From Diatrype stigma (taxonomy: Eukaryota > Ascomycota > Sordariomycetes > Xylariales > Diatrypaceae), in assembly GCA_022225965.2 (NCBI GenBank), contig JAKJXP020000011.1:248001-312000 (forward strand): a stretch of DNA of 64,000 nucleotides. Reading direction: 5' to 3'. Below the pieces are notes generated by a model that saw only the letters and a list, made by a program, of their open reading frames with translations, was not told the origin of the DNA and did no database searches. The translations under genes were made by a program, and so were the position numbers. Position 1 is the stretch's first letter. The number at the start of each line of letters is the position of its first letter. Shown here one piece after another: positions 21,506 through 32,934 of this stretch.

Positions 21506-23223
21506 ATGGTCATCACTTTAGTTCCCATTCTGGCGGGGATTGTCGCTGTCTACGTGCTCCTATGGTTTCTCTTGCGCTTCACCCAGGATGAAAGGGAGCC
21601 CCCCGCTGTTGACACAACCATCCCCTTCATCAGTCCACTCATTAGCATGTATTCGGCCGGCCTCCGATACTGGAACATGAACAGGTTAGTGCTAGCCGTC
21701 GTCATGTATCTGTATGCTGATCTACATGTGCAGTCGCCTGCCCATCTACACTCTGAGGGTCCCTGGGGTTCGCCTTTACATCGTGAACTCGACAAAGTTA
21801 ATACCCCAGATTCAGCGCCAGACTCGGGTTATTTCGTTCTCTCCTATAATGATCAGATTGGTATCTACGATGACAGGCCTTAGTAAGGAAGGTCACGAGA
21901 CTGCGAGTTACGAGCCACTCGAGAACCACGGCTGGGCTTTGGGCATTGCAAGAACCATTCATCAGACCTTGGCACCGGGTCCCAGATTGGATGTGCTGAA
22001 CCGGCGTTCCGTGGAGTACATTTCAGAGTCGCTGAATACGTTCGCCCTTGGTAAAAAGCCAAAGGCCGTGTCCATGTATAAATGGATCACCCATGAAGTC
22101 CTTTTGGCTACCACCGAAGGGATCTATGGTCCGCATAACCCATATCGCGACCCTGCAATGATAGATTCATGGCAGTAAGTTTCACCTCTAGCCTTGTTTT
22201 TATTTAGACCCTGTATAACCATCGTCGACGTTTGAAGATGCTAAGTGTTGAACTTAAAGTAATTTCGAGCCCGGTATTATACCGTTGCTTGTCGGTATTG
22301 CACCCTCCATTATAGCTGGAAAATTCGTAAAGGCTCGAGACTTGGTTCAAAAGTCGTACGAGCGATACTTTCTGGATCAAGGCCATCGTCATCCTGACAC
22401 GCCCCCTTTCACCAAGGAGCGCACGCTCTTTGAGGAGGAGCGTGGACTGTCGACTACCGATATGGCCAAGATGGAGACAGCCACATCGATCGGCATACTA
22501 GCCAATACGCTACCAGCGACTTTCTGGCTTGTCTATCATATCGTATCAGATCCTGAAGTTCTTGAAGATTGCCGCACAGAGCTCTTTTCTGCTGTAAAAG
22601 AATCAGACGACGGCAACACCTATGAAGTAGATATGACGTGCATCAAGACATCGTGCCCGATTCTCTTCTCTACCTTTCAAGAGGTCTTTCGGTTCCGCGG
22701 TACCGGGGTGTCGGCACGTATGATGATGGATGATTTCCTTCTCGACAACACGTACCTCCTGAAGAAAGGAAACATCGTTTTGATACCAGCCGCCGTTCAG
22801 CATGGCCTTCCATCGGCCTGGGGAGACAATGTACACGAGTTCTATCACAAAAGGTTCATACGGGAACAGGGGGGAGCCAAAAGCAAGCGACATAATCCCG
22901 TAGCCTTTCGTGGTTTCGGGGGCGGGTCAACGCTGTGTCCAGGACGCCACTTCGCCGCTACCGAGATTCTTGCCTTCGCCTCTTTGATCATCATGCGATT
23001 CAACATCCGACCCGTCCAGGGCTATTGGCCGACGCCAACCGTAGAAAATGCCAACGCGGCCATTTCTATCCAGACACCGGACCATGACATCGATGTGGAG
23101 ATCGAGCCCCAGAATGAAAAACGATGGGTTGTTACCTTCTCGGGCTCTGACAAGCCGATGGATATTGCTGCCGAGGATATCGAGGAAAGGGAAGACAAGA
23201 AGAATGTTGGAGACATTCATTAG
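21506..23223 (+). CDS. Cytochrome P450 monooxygenase (CYP7/CYP8-like I-helix type)
   Basis: Predicted joins are 21506-21684, 21734-22174 and 22260-23223, giving 527 aa, normal for fungal P450s. The N-terminus has a membrane anchor (LVPILAGIVAVYVLLWFLLRF). Introns of 49 nt and 85 nt restore NMNSRLPIYTLRVPGV and MIDSWHNFEPGIIPLLVG. The K-helix ExxR is EVFR (about residue 347). The heme loop is FGGGSTLCPGR, with the ligand Cys near residue 432. The I-helix reads GILANTLPATFWLVYHI rather than the usual A/GGxD/ETT. This Asn/Pro variant is characteristic of CYP7/CYP8-like P450s, including several fungal families acting on sterol-like or hydroperoxide substrates. The substrate cannot be predicted. 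It is likely an ER-anchored enzyme working with the general P450 reductase. No partner biosynthetic genes are adjacent. Confidence 0.88.
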
Positions 23224-23387
23224 GCCGTCGATTGAAGACTGAAAATATCGCATTCAGAAGATCACAGGTAGGGAAGAATTCGGATACAGATTTAGTCATA
23301 TAGAAGGAAAGAAGCGATCTCTAGTCTAAGGAGCGGAAGAGCTCTCTATATACAGTATGCCAAGCCACTAGATACCGATCACCTGGT

Positions 23388-23430
23388 CATGTAATCCAAG
23401 CTCTCCTATTGTAGCCCCTATATCGCGACA
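23388..23430 (+). repeat. Dispersed repeat, copy 1
   Basis: ATGTAATCCAAGCTCTCCTATTG-type sequence ending TAGCCCCTATATCGCGACA. The CGCGACA terminus equals the LTR terminus of the element at 12.8-15.1 kb. Confidence 0.6.
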
Positions 23431-23629
23431 GAAAATGAGTACCTACTAAGTAATTGACGGTTACATACGGCTACTGATTGAGTTCATCATATATTCGTTG
23501 CAGGGAGGCATAATACAATTACACCTGGTGAAACTCAGAACCTCTTGTATAAACCCCGGACTTCAGTAAAAACAAAAAGGGGGGCAGGTTGCTTCGTAAA
23601 TGGGCGCTAGGCCACCAAGCGGCGATCAT

Positions 23630-23676
23630 CGTATTATGTAATTCTAGGTCTCCTATTTAGCCCCTATATCGCGACA
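23630..23676 (+). repeat. Dispersed repeat, copy 2
   Basis: Second direct copy about 246 bp downstream, ATGTAATTCTAGGTCTCCTATT then TAGCCCCTATATCGCGACA. The two copies share the distal 20 bp or so exactly. Confidence 0.6.
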
Positions 23677-24364
23677 AGAGACATCCGGCATTGGCTACGT
23701 GGTTCCACGTATTCTGCATGTCGATAGTGGTACGTAGTCCGGGGCTTTTCTGGCCCTCTATAGATAAGAAAGAAGGGTCACTCGATTAGATGAGACCTAA
23801 GATCCCTCTAATACACCTAAATTAGAGACTGTCCTTGATCATGGGAAAGTCAATTCGCAGGGTATGTATGGAGTAGCTGGTTTCGTACAAAATATGTTTA
23901 TGTGATTGTGGCATGAAATGTACTAGTCTCATTCCTGACATATCAGAGGAAATAAACACTTATTTTCTGTTCACATCCTTACCCCTGACCGAATTTGGTG
24001 CCGGCTAAAGACGTTCACCTTGCGTTAACTCCCTCTGGGCAGTGCTCTCCACCTTATTAATATATGCAGGTAAATCTACCGGACATGCTAAATCCCCACA
24101 TGCTACCTAAAATCAAGGCAATACGATGGAACGCTTAGATTTGAGATAAGTGTTTTGCCAATTGGGATGCTCCGGGACTTAGGATCGTTGTGAGGGCTGC
24201 AATATAGCCATGACACAAGGGTCCTATAACGCTCGCACTTTGCATTTAACGAACCTTATAAATGCCAACTTGCTCCTCTGAAATGGGTCCAGAATTCACG
24301 GTTTCTTCAAGGCGGATAACCATCTCCCCCTCGCGATAACTCGTGGGAGTAACAAATCGGCACA

Positions 24365-25234
24365 ATGGCGAGCCCTGCCTTCTTGTTGGGAGCATCGCTC
24401 CTTGCGACAGTCTCCGCTCATTGCACGCGAGAGTTCCTCGTAGATGCTACGGATACATATGTGGCGGCGCAAGCGAGCGGGAACAGCAGCTTGGTGACCA
24501 ACATGTCCGTCGGCAACCTGACGTACACGGAGAACGAGCAGCCGGTCGACATCAGCAAGGGAGTGCTGGCGACCCCGATCACGATTGACCACAGCCGCAG
24601 CATCCACGACGTGGAGAACTGCGCGAGCTTCACGGAGATCATCGACGCGACGGACGAGCACCCCTACGTGATCGGCACGCGCATCCTGTACAACGACGAG
24701 CACCAGATGCGGCAGATCGAGTCGATCGTGACCGACGCTGGCGACTGGGCCTTCAATGCGACGGGCTACCTGTACTGGAACGGGCTGGAGGCGTGGGAGC
24801 CGATCCCAGAGGAGCGGCGCGACTCACGCGCCGTCATCCAGGCCGCAGGCGACGCCTACTTCGAGCGCTTTAAGAACGAGAGCGTCAAGGTACCCTTCGG
24901 CACGCCGTGCTCGCGCCTGGAGGGCGGGGCCTCGACCGCCCCACTCAACATGACCGGCGACTCGTGCACCGCCGCCGGCCTGCCCTCCACCCTCGTAGTA
25001 ACCGGCCGCCGCTACGTCGTCGACGAGGTTATGGGTGTCGTCGACATCTTCCTGGGCTTCCCTGGCCTCGACCGCTCCGTTCCCGACCAGAACATGCCCG
25101 ATAGCCACATGTTCCGGGTTGAGTCAGGCGAGATCCGCTACATCCACACCGTCTCCTCCTGTGTTACGGTTGGCTGTGGGTTCAATAGCACAATCCCACC
25201 GACACGCTCTCGTCGCGTGAGGCGACGCCTTTGA
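24365..25234 (+). CDS. Secreted DUF8021-like protein
   Basis: Single-exon gene, 289 aa. The N-terminus is a clear signal peptide (MASPAFLLGASLLATVSAHC), and the mature protein has several N-glycosylation sequons (NSS, NMS, NLT, NAT, NES, NMT, NST). The order of features matches fungal DUF8021 proteins: an N-terminal Cys, the NLTYTENEQPVDISKGVL segment, the DHSRSIHDVENCASFTEI segment, a central tyrosine/tryptophan-rich core, VPFGTPCSRLEGG, and the YVVDEVMGVVDIFLGF and HMFRVESGEIRYIHTVSSC blocks near the end. The family is extracellular and uncharacterised, with a fold probably related to NTF2-like domains. The last 15 residues are Arg-rich and look like an unusual tail. Third codon positions are GC-rich. 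The gene lies about 290 bp before the retrotransposon nest. Confidence 0.8.
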   Translation: MASPAFLLGASLLATVSAHCTREFLVDATDTYVAAQASGNSSLVTNMSVGNLTYTENEQPVDISKGVLATPITIDHSRSIHDVENCASFTEIIDATDEHPYVIGTRILYNDEHQMRQIESIVTDAGDWAFNATGYLYWNGLEAWEPIPEERRDSRAVIQAAGDAYFERFKNESVKVPFGTPCSRLEGGASTAPLNMTGDSCTAAGLPSTLVVTGRRYVVDEVMGVVDIFLGFPGLDRSVPDQNMPDSHMFRVESGEIRYIHTVSSCVTVGCGFNSTIPPTRSRRVRRRL

Positions 25235-25515
25235 ACAAATGCTTGTGACGGTGCGAGTCTATTCACATACGCGTTTCGTTAAGGTGGCCCTTGGGTGATG
25301 GGAATCATGGGATGGAAGAACCGATTCTTGATGAAGGAGGAATAAAAGACGGGTTATTATGGAGCATATATACATTGTTGCGTAAGGATAGTCGGAAAAA
25401 AAACGCATATTGAATTATACAAGATTTATAGCAGTGAAAGGGATTCTAGCGTTATAGGGCAAGTGGCAGAGTATATGAATTCACTGGTAATGCCAAATGG
25501 CAACTGATTTATATG
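25235..25515. other. Edge of gene island
   Basis: 3' flank of the DUF8021 gene grading into AT-rich DNA. No gene is seen. Confidence 0.5.
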
Positions 25516-25520
25516 TAAGA
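25516..25520. repeat. Target-site duplication TAAGA (left)
   Basis: Five bases immediately before the left copia LTR, identical to 50460-50464. Confidence 0.92.
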
Positions 25521-25906
25521 TATAAGATTATACGGTATATGGTTATACTGTATTAGATAATACGGATGTAGCAGTGGAATAAATAGGCACTAAATAAGGT
25601 TAAGCAGACGTATATAAAGGTAGTTATTTAAGTATGAAGTAGTATTCGTGTATGTGTATAAGTGTGTAAGGTTCCGACTTCCTATATATCAGCTAGGTGG
25701 CTGTTACCCCTATTTATATACAGAGTATTTCCTAATGCGGTAATTGTCCCTATCCTTTCTATTACAATGAAAGTCCTTGTTTTCTTTATCCCATACAGTA
25801 ATTGCTTCCGGCAGTATACCGTTCCCGGCAGTAATTCTGCTATATAAGTGCAACTCCTTTGTAATTGCTTTGTTATACTGTCTTGCTGTATTTAGCAAAT
25901 CCTATA
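25521..25906 (-). repeat. Copia 3' LTR (left), 386 bp
   Basis: Starts TATAAGATTATACGG and ends AAATCCTATA. It matches the right LTR over its whole length, with only transition differences noted by eye. Confidence 0.93.
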
Positions 25907-26089
25907 CCCCCCCTTAATGATTATCGAGGGCCGTAGGTAAGCATTAACGTATAGGATTTGTCCTTATAACTGAATAACGTATGTGTATATATCAGGAAAG
26001 CCGTTATAACGGTAAAACCTATATAAGAAAAAAGGTAATTATATAAGCGAATAATGGATGCAGGTGTATAGGTGGTTATAATTAGCTAA

Positions 26090-26190
26090 GCACCTGCTTT
26101 GCCGGCTTGTAATTATATAAGCAAGGCTATATTAAAACAGCTTATAATTATATAAGCAAGGCTGCGTTTATATATAATTATATAAGCCCC
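26090..26190 (+). repeat. Short tandem AT-rich repeat in copia 3' region
   Basis: Three units of TATAATTATATAAGCAAGGCT (the last degenerate) lie between the polypurine tract and the end of the RNase H region. Confidence 0.6.
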
Positions 26191-26249
26191 TATTGGAATA
26201 TAAAAAGCTTTCTAGCTTATTCTTTTTTTATTCGGTATTAAAAAATTAA

Positions 26250-28080
26250 TAAAAAATTACTTATTTATCGTATAAAGCCCAGGATAAAACGTACGTATAC
26301 GGAAAAAATTAGGCTTTTAATAAGGAAACCTTTAAAGCAATAAAACCACTATATACTAATTATATTAGCTAGTTTCATTAGCTTGTTTAATATAACGCTA
26401 GATACCGGCTTTATTAAAAAATCAGCTAATTGTTTTGTTATATTAATATGGTATAATACAGCCTTATTATTTGTTACAACTTTTTTATTAAAGTAATAAG
26501 TTATATTTATATGCTTAATTCTTTTATAAAATTCAGGATTATTAATTAACTTTTAGGCGGCATCGTTATTTACATATACCTTTAAAGGCTAATCCGGATA
26601 ACCTAGGTTTAATTCTTTATTTAAGTAATTAAGCATATTACCTAAATATACGGTTTGTTTTAATCCTTTCTTTAAAGCCATATATTCTGCTTTATAGGAA
26701 TTTAAGAATACTGTTTTCTAAAGTTAAAAGGTTCAGCTTATAGGGTTAAAATTACCCTTATTTATTAAGCTAGTTATATATCCATTTGTAGATTTTCTAT
26801 TTGGTAGGTTATTTCCCTAGTTAAAATCTGTATAAACCTTTAATTCTAAAATTCCGCTGTACTTATATATAACCCCTATATTAAGATGTTTTAATAAATA
26901 TCTCCAGATTTTATATAATTCCTTAAAGTGGTTTATACTTGGCTTATTTATAAATTTAGTACAAATATATACAACGTAAGTTATATTAAGTCGAAATTTT
27001 AAAGCTAGGTATAATAAAGAACCTATTTGCTTTTAATAATTTATAATTTTTGTATTTGAAGGTGTTAATTTATTTTTCTTAAGCTTAAGGCCGGGAATAT
27101 AAGGAATATTTCCTGGCTTTATATTTGAATTATTACGTATATTATATTTAATGAATAGCTTTTCTATATATCGTTTTTGGCTTATACGTATTTCCTTATT
27201 AGGATAATCGATTTTTAAATCGTTATTTAAATAGGTAAAAACGGGACTTATTTTATTTAGCTTAATAGATTTTAACAGCTTTATGGCTAAATTATTTATA
27301 CCAATTTCGGACGGGCTTATTATTAATAAGTCGTTTATATAGTAAATAATAATAGTATTGCTTATTTTATTTATAAATATTCCTTCGTCGTAAGGAAATA
27401 CAGTAAATCCTTCGGCTAATAATATTTGGAATAGGAATTTATACTAAAGCCTGAATAATTGCTTTAAGCCGTATAAGGCTTTATTAAGCTTAATTACCTT
27501 ATTGTAAGCTTTTAAATAAAAACTTTTTAATAGCCGTATATAGATTTCTATATTTATATTAAAGTAAATAAAAGCGTTTTAAACGTCGTATTATATTATA
27601 AGCCACCCTTTATTAACGGCTATTATTAATAATAAGTGCTACGTTTCCGGTTTAGCTGTAATGGAAAAGGTTTCTAAATAATTCACCTTTAATTATTGGT
27701 TATATTTTTATATAATAAATCTAGCTTTAAAGCGTTTAGATTTATCCTTATTGGTTATTTAGTTAGGTTTAATAAAGCTACTTTTAATAATAGGTTTAAA
27801 TTTAAATAGTTAACGAATTCTTATAAGGTATTTTCTTTTAAATAAATTCATTATATTATAAGTATTCTGTTTTTTTAGTTCCGTTATTTCTGCTTTACAG
27901 GCTAAATATTAGGATTTTCGGTTTATATTATCCATTGCTTGTTTATACGTAACTGATTCGGTTATAAAAGCCGAAAGAATAAAATCAGCTTTTTCTTTTC
28001 TTTTTATATTTATAAGCTAATTAAATAATAACGTATCTTCTATTATATATAACAAATGGTTTATATTAATTTTTATATAG
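26250..28080 (-). pseudogene. Copia reverse transcriptase/RNase H relic
   Basis: Minus-strand translation through stops gives copia RT features. Near 27340-27300 it reads YINDLLIISP, the copia YVDDLLI active-site box with one Asp changed to Asn. Upstream near 27930-27880 is an N-terminal segment of the AMDNINRKS...KAEITELKKQNTY type, equivalent to the usual (A)MDEEIxxLxxNxTW start. The RNase H portion lies below 27 kb. Numerous TAG/TAA codons where Gln or Trp is expected show RIP inactivation. Reading frames are short (under 100 codons). Confidence 0.7.
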
Positions 28081-28082
28081 TT

Positions 28083-29047
28083 TTATATAGGATTTAAAAG
28101 TATAAGAAAATTTAAAGGTATAAGTATTAAGTTATTAAGCTTAATCCTTTTATTTGAATTCTGATTGTTATTTAAATTTCGATTAGCTGCAATAATAACG
28201 GCTGCTCGTATTATTGCATCATTTATTGCAGCTATAATTGCTTTAGTTACATACCGTTTGTTTAGTAATTCCTTTATTTGCTTATAATTAAAATTATTAA
28301 TTAAATTAGCTGATATAATTCCCGAAGCTTCCGTAGCCGTTATAGGTTTATTATTTAAACCTATAGCCGTTACGGGCTTATTAAGCAGGTGAAAAGGTTT
28401 CGGTATAGCTGGGCTTTTTGCTACCCCTTTATTTTGGATATAAGGAAATTCTTTTGTATTATTTACGGCTTTTAGGATGTTCCTTTGGCTTATATTGTTA
28501 TTATTAAGGTTTTTAATAAAAATACCGTTCCTTATATTAACGTCCCTAGTCCATATAGGCCTTTGGATTATTATATCCCAGATTTTATAATTTTTATTTT
28601 CGATGCCGTAGCCGATAATAACCCCTTTTTTAATTTTAGGGTCCAGCTTATGCCGGTATTTATTAATATTATAATAATACATAAAGCTTTATGTATATAA
28701 ATTATTAATATACAGCTTATGTTTATAATAAATCTTAAAGGGCTATTTATAATTTAAAGCCTTATGTGGAATACGGTTATAAATATAAGCCGCTATTAAT
28801 AAGGCTTTATCTTAAAGATAATTAAGTAAGCCGGAAAAAATAAAAAACGCCCGTATCTTATTTAATAAAGTTAGGTTAATACGTTTTATTAAATTATTAA
28901 ACTTTTTTGTATAAATAAGAGTTATATAGTAAATAATACCGTACGTTTATAAATAAATTTCGAAGCGTAAATTTATATATTCCGTATTGTTATTTGTAAA
29001 AAACTCCTTTATTTTATGCTTTGTTTGAATTTTAGCCTATAGCTTAT
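28083..29047 (-). pseudogene. Copia integrase, C-terminal part (relic)
   Basis: The minus-strand frame 28682-28083 stays open for 199 codons and matches the post-core region of copia integrases. HKLDPKIKKGVIIGYGIENKNYKIWD corresponds to the conserved KLDPKAKKGxFVGYxxxxxYRxWD block, followed by RDVNIRNG (cf. RDVxFDE). Farther upstream (29040-28800) the translation through stops shows the end of the integrase catalytic core. It is cut at 29047, where the inverted-repeat insert begins, and the missing upstream half lies at about 47509-47900. Confidence 0.75.
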
Positions 29048-29118
29048 CCTAATCGGAGGTTATTTTATGAAGGTGGTGTAATACGGAAATTATGTCCAGA
29101 AATTTAGGCTTGGGAAAT
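29048..29118 (+). repeat. Left terminal inverted repeat, outer part
   Basis: Outer 71 bp of the left inverted repeat, from CCTAATCGG to GGGAAAT. It continues after the gypsy insertion at 36707 with ACTTCGAGCGTTTTCGCCTG. It pairs with 47265-47335. Confidence 0.8.
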
Positions 29119-29345
29119 TGATGCGGTCCTAATGGGGTTCTAAGAAAGAAATGAAATTGTAGTATTAAGAATGATGAAGAAGCTACCTTAGGTAGAGGAA
29201 AGAAAGAGAGCCCATATGGGCCATAGGCCCAATGGGCCTACGTACGGACCACCTAGCCAACGGCTAGGAAGAAGTACGTATCTTCCTTATCCTTATTTAT
29301 TTATTTATCTCCTTATCAATAAAGTCCCTATCGGACCCCATATTA
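29119..29345 (-). repeat. Gypsy 3' LTR (left), 227 bp
   Basis: Starts TGATGCGGTCC, ends GGACCCCATATTA. The GGACCCC...GGTCC ends form an extended terminal inverted repeat. It is flanked on the left by GAAAT. Confidence 0.93.
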
Positions 29346-30675
29346 AAATGCCGGGCTAGAAAGAAAAGCCTTATTAACCTTAATAAATAAATATATAGAA
29401 AATACATACGGGCTAAATATCTTTTTTTAGGCGACGACTTCTTTTAAAAGCAGGAATCTTAAAGAAAGGTCGTTTTTTTTTGCGTTGTTAGTATTTATTA
29501 ATTAATTTTTTCGAATAACGTAATTGTCGTTCTGTTTTCTATATATTATTTTCGTAACCATAACTTTTCCACTTAATTAAATAATTAAATCCGTTTTTCT
29601 TGCGATTTAATCGATGGTTAATGATAATTTCTATTTCGTATATGTCGTCTTATTTATTATCGCTATTCTAATTTGCTTCGATGGGTTCGGATAAAGAAGC
29701 TTATCGATTAAAAGGGTTTTATTCTTTTTATTTAGTATTTAAATAAGTTACAGAAATAACCGGATAAATGCCGAAATTAATAAAAAGGTCCAATTCGTAA
29801 GTTAATCAATTAATTCGTTTTTTAATTTTCCAAAAACCAGCTCGTTATTAAAAGTATTTCCTAAAAGGCTTTTTAAATAAATAATATCTATTATATAATT
29901 TTAAATATACCTTATCGTTCTTAACGAATTTCATTTTCCGATGCTAATTATTATAAATTCTTTTTGCTTTAATAATAATAAAGTCCATTATTAATTAAGC
30001 GTTTTTTCGAATGTGCTTTTTTAGGAAGCGAATATTTAAAAAGAACGTCATATCCTTATCCGTTAATATATTTAAAGGTCCAAATAATTTAAATCCAAAT
30101 AATTATTCGTAAAAAATAAATTAAATGGTTTTTAAATATGCGTTATTTAGGTTTTATTATAAAGCGGAAAATAAATCCACCTAATTAAATTCTGGATATA
30201 TAAAGTAATAATATTAAATGGCAATTTTTATCGTTTAATTTTTACGTTCCGATAATTCATTTTCTTAAGAATAATAGGCTGTAATTATGAATAGCCTGGT
30301 TTTTAAGGCTTTTTATATTTCTTTTTAAAATTTTAACGTAAACTTTTTATTTCGATTGCATATAATGCCTTTTAGAATATCCTAATTTAAAAATAAAAGT
30401 ACTTTAATAAAGGCAATTGCTTAATTTTTAATTATATATTATTTATTTTTTGGTATTAATGCAATACGTTTTGAAATTATATACGATATCGTTATTAAGG
30501 CGTTATATGTATTATAATATTCCTTTAATCCATTAAGTTATTAAGAAATTCCTTTAAATGGCACTTTAGGTAATTTAACGATAAAATTTATAGCTATAGT
30601 TCTTATTAATAACGGATTTTTAGGATAAATAGGTTGGTAATTACCGGAAGGCTTTTATCGGTTGGTTTAATTTAT

Positions 30676-31023
30676 TTAATATGTTAGGTAATACTTAATA
30701 TATTCCTTAACGTATTTCGTTTTGTCCTTAATAGCTATTATGTTTAATTCTCTTAATATCCGTTTTGTACCGAAATAATGCTTATTATCGTAAGCCATTT
30801 CGAAAATATCTTTAAGTAGGTTTCGGAATATACAGAGTTTTTTTTCGTATTGTCGATTAACGTTATAAATTAAGCCGTTAATTAATTTAAATAAATAGCC
30901 GGCTCGAAAAAAATAACCTGCGACGACCTCGTCGCAATCCGTACGTATATCTATTAAAATCTTCGAATATCGAAAATTTAAATCGTACCCTTTAATAAAC
31001 CTTATTTTCATTTTGTTATTCAT
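30676..31023 (-). pseudogene. Gypsy integrase zinc-binding region (relic)
   Basis: An open minus-strand stretch of 115 codons ends with KHYFGTKRILRELN...TKYVKEYIKYYLTY. This matches the HHCC-type zinc-binding start of gypsy integrases (HxxxxGHFGxxKTxxxLxxxYYWP...YVxxCxxC), with His and Cys ligands lost. The GAC/TGC-to-AAC/TAC type changes fit RIP. The catalytic core should follow below 30.6 kb, where the sequence is too degraded to read confidently. Confidence 0.6.
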
Positions 31024-31079
31024 AAAGGCTTCGCTTATAAACTAAACAGTATCCAGAACGGCTGGTTTATTAGATTTCT

Positions 31080-32420
31080 TAATTTTGCCTGGATCCAAAG
31101 AATCCTCGATATTTTGCATAGCTTTTAAGCGGCTTAAGGCGTTAGGAATTAGGTTTAATCGTCTAGGCAAATAATAAACCTGCAACTGATATTATAATAA
31201 ATATATAAAGAAGTTAATCAATTGTTTATTTTTTCTATCGATACCGGTCGTATTTAATGCCATTTATTTAATGATACCTTTTGTAGCTAAATAATTTATT
31301 AAAATCATTATTAGTTTTTTTGCTAACTGGATTATTATTTTAAGCTTTTTGGCTGCCCATACCAAACAAATAACCTCCAATTTAAATGGACCGTATTTAG
31401 TTTCCGCCGATAATAAATAACGGCTTAAATATATAATCGGCTAAACCTTATCTTTAGGTATAGCTTACCTTGGAATCCATGTATATTCGGGAGCTATATA
31501 AAAGACCATAACTTTAAAACCTTTTTTAAGCAAGCCGTCCATTTATAAAAATAGCTTTCGGTTTGGGTTTTAATGGTATAAAGTAATTTCGTTACAAATT
31601 AAATCTTAAATAACGCGGAACGATTTTTCCTTTATTTTTATCGGCTCGTAAAAGATTAATTTTATATAAGCCTGTTTTTTTCCAGTATTGCTAATTACGA
31701 TTTTACCGGCTTTTTTTCCTTACGTAAGCAAGGCTATTTTGCGTTTTTGTAATGGCTTTACATATTAAGCATAATATAAAAAAAGATACCGAAGAAATCC
31801 ATTTAAGCCCAAGTATTGCTTTAATGCTTTTAGCTGTTTAGGAAATTTGAGATTCTTAAATGCCTTAAAGCGTTCCGTTATTATAAACATTTCCAATGCG
31901 TTTATATAAAAACCGAAAAGTTTCATTAAAGGGTACCCAACGAAAGATTTCTTTGGGGAAATCGTAACTCCTTTTTTTACGAATAATTGAAAAATTTTTT
32001 CGAAGTGGCGTAAATAATTATTAGCTGTATTAAAAAATACGATAATGTTATTTATAAAGGCTTAACAAAATCCTAAGTAATTTTAAAGAAGTTTATTTAT
32101 AAAGCGTTAAATATAAGCCGGGAAATTGCAAAAGCCTATTAAAGCGATTATAAATCTTTCCATTTTTCGTGGGTTAATTATAATAAAGCGATTTCGGTAA
32201 TTAGGGTATATTGCGAATTAATAAAAAAAAAACGTTGCATTAATAATCGAAATATAATGTTTCTTACGTATAAAGGATATTACGTCCGCTTAAAATAGCA
32301 AAGGATAATTATCCGGTATCGCGATTTTATTTAATAAACGAAGATCGATTACGATTCGTCCCTTTTTAACTCCATAAACGTATTTCCAAACGACGAAAAC
32401 GGAATGGGCAAAAAATGTCG
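31080..32420 (-). pseudogene. Gypsy reverse transcriptase/RNase H (relic)
   Basis: Minus-strand translation begins near 32400 with FVVWKYVYGVKKGR and VIDLRLLNKIAIPDNYPL, the classic start of fungal Ty3/gypsy RT. The active-site box near 32050-32030 reads FINNIIVF, with both Asp of the FIDDIVVF motif changed to Asn. RNase H-like sequence (YLSRYLLSAETKYGPFKLE) follows near 31430-31380. Few stops interrupt it, but the lost Asp pair alone makes it inactive. Confidence 0.8.
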
Positions 32421-32601
32421 GATCAATAACCCATTTTTAACGTTCTTACGAATGTAATAGGTTAAACTTTTTATTTAGAAATGCTCGATTTTTATGGCTT
32501 AATAAATAAAAACGGCTGGCTAAATTAGCATTTTGCCATTTTTCGATAAAAGATATCTTTATTTGGTTTTTTTTAGGTATCTTAATAATGCCTTGGTTTG
32601 T

Positions 32602-32934
32602 TTATAATTTCGGATACTTTTTAATTAACTCTTTAAGCTTATTTGCATAGCCGACGCTTTTGGCGTATAAGTATATTCCTTTTTCGGTAATAATTTTAAA
32701 AACATCGATGGATTTTCGTATTCCCAAAATAAAGTGGATCTTTCGTAATTTAGGCTTATCGATATCTAATATGGGAAATGGATTAAAAACGTCGTCCAAG
32801 ATATCCGATTTTGTAATAACATTAAATACTTTATCGATTACTGGAATGTCCGATATTACGCCAAATAAAAATAAAGAGTTAATTAAAGCATTCCATAATA
32901 TGGTTCCCATAAATGCCGAATCAAATAAGTCCAA
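32602..32934 (-). pseudogene. Gypsy polyprotein fragment upstream of RT
   Basis: A 110-codon minus-strand open stretch. It contains LINSLFLFGVISDIPVIDKVF and ends VGYANKLKELIKKYPKL. By position it lies between protease and reverse transcriptase of the gypsy polyprotein. I see no diagnostic catalytic motif. Confidence 0.45.

Larger units (their letters stand above)
23224..24364. other. Intergenic region with a duplicated short repeat
   Basis: No gene is supported. It carries two direct copies of a ~50-bp sequence ending TAGCCCCTATATCGCGACA (about 23388-23430 and 23630-23676), also present inverted at 51087-51119. The rest is mildly AT-rich. Confidence 0.6.

Noticed and set aside
25662..25847. 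Short protein-like frames repeated at 25.7 kb and 50.2 kb
   Set aside because: They lie inside the two copia LTRs, which explains why the same peptide appears twice.
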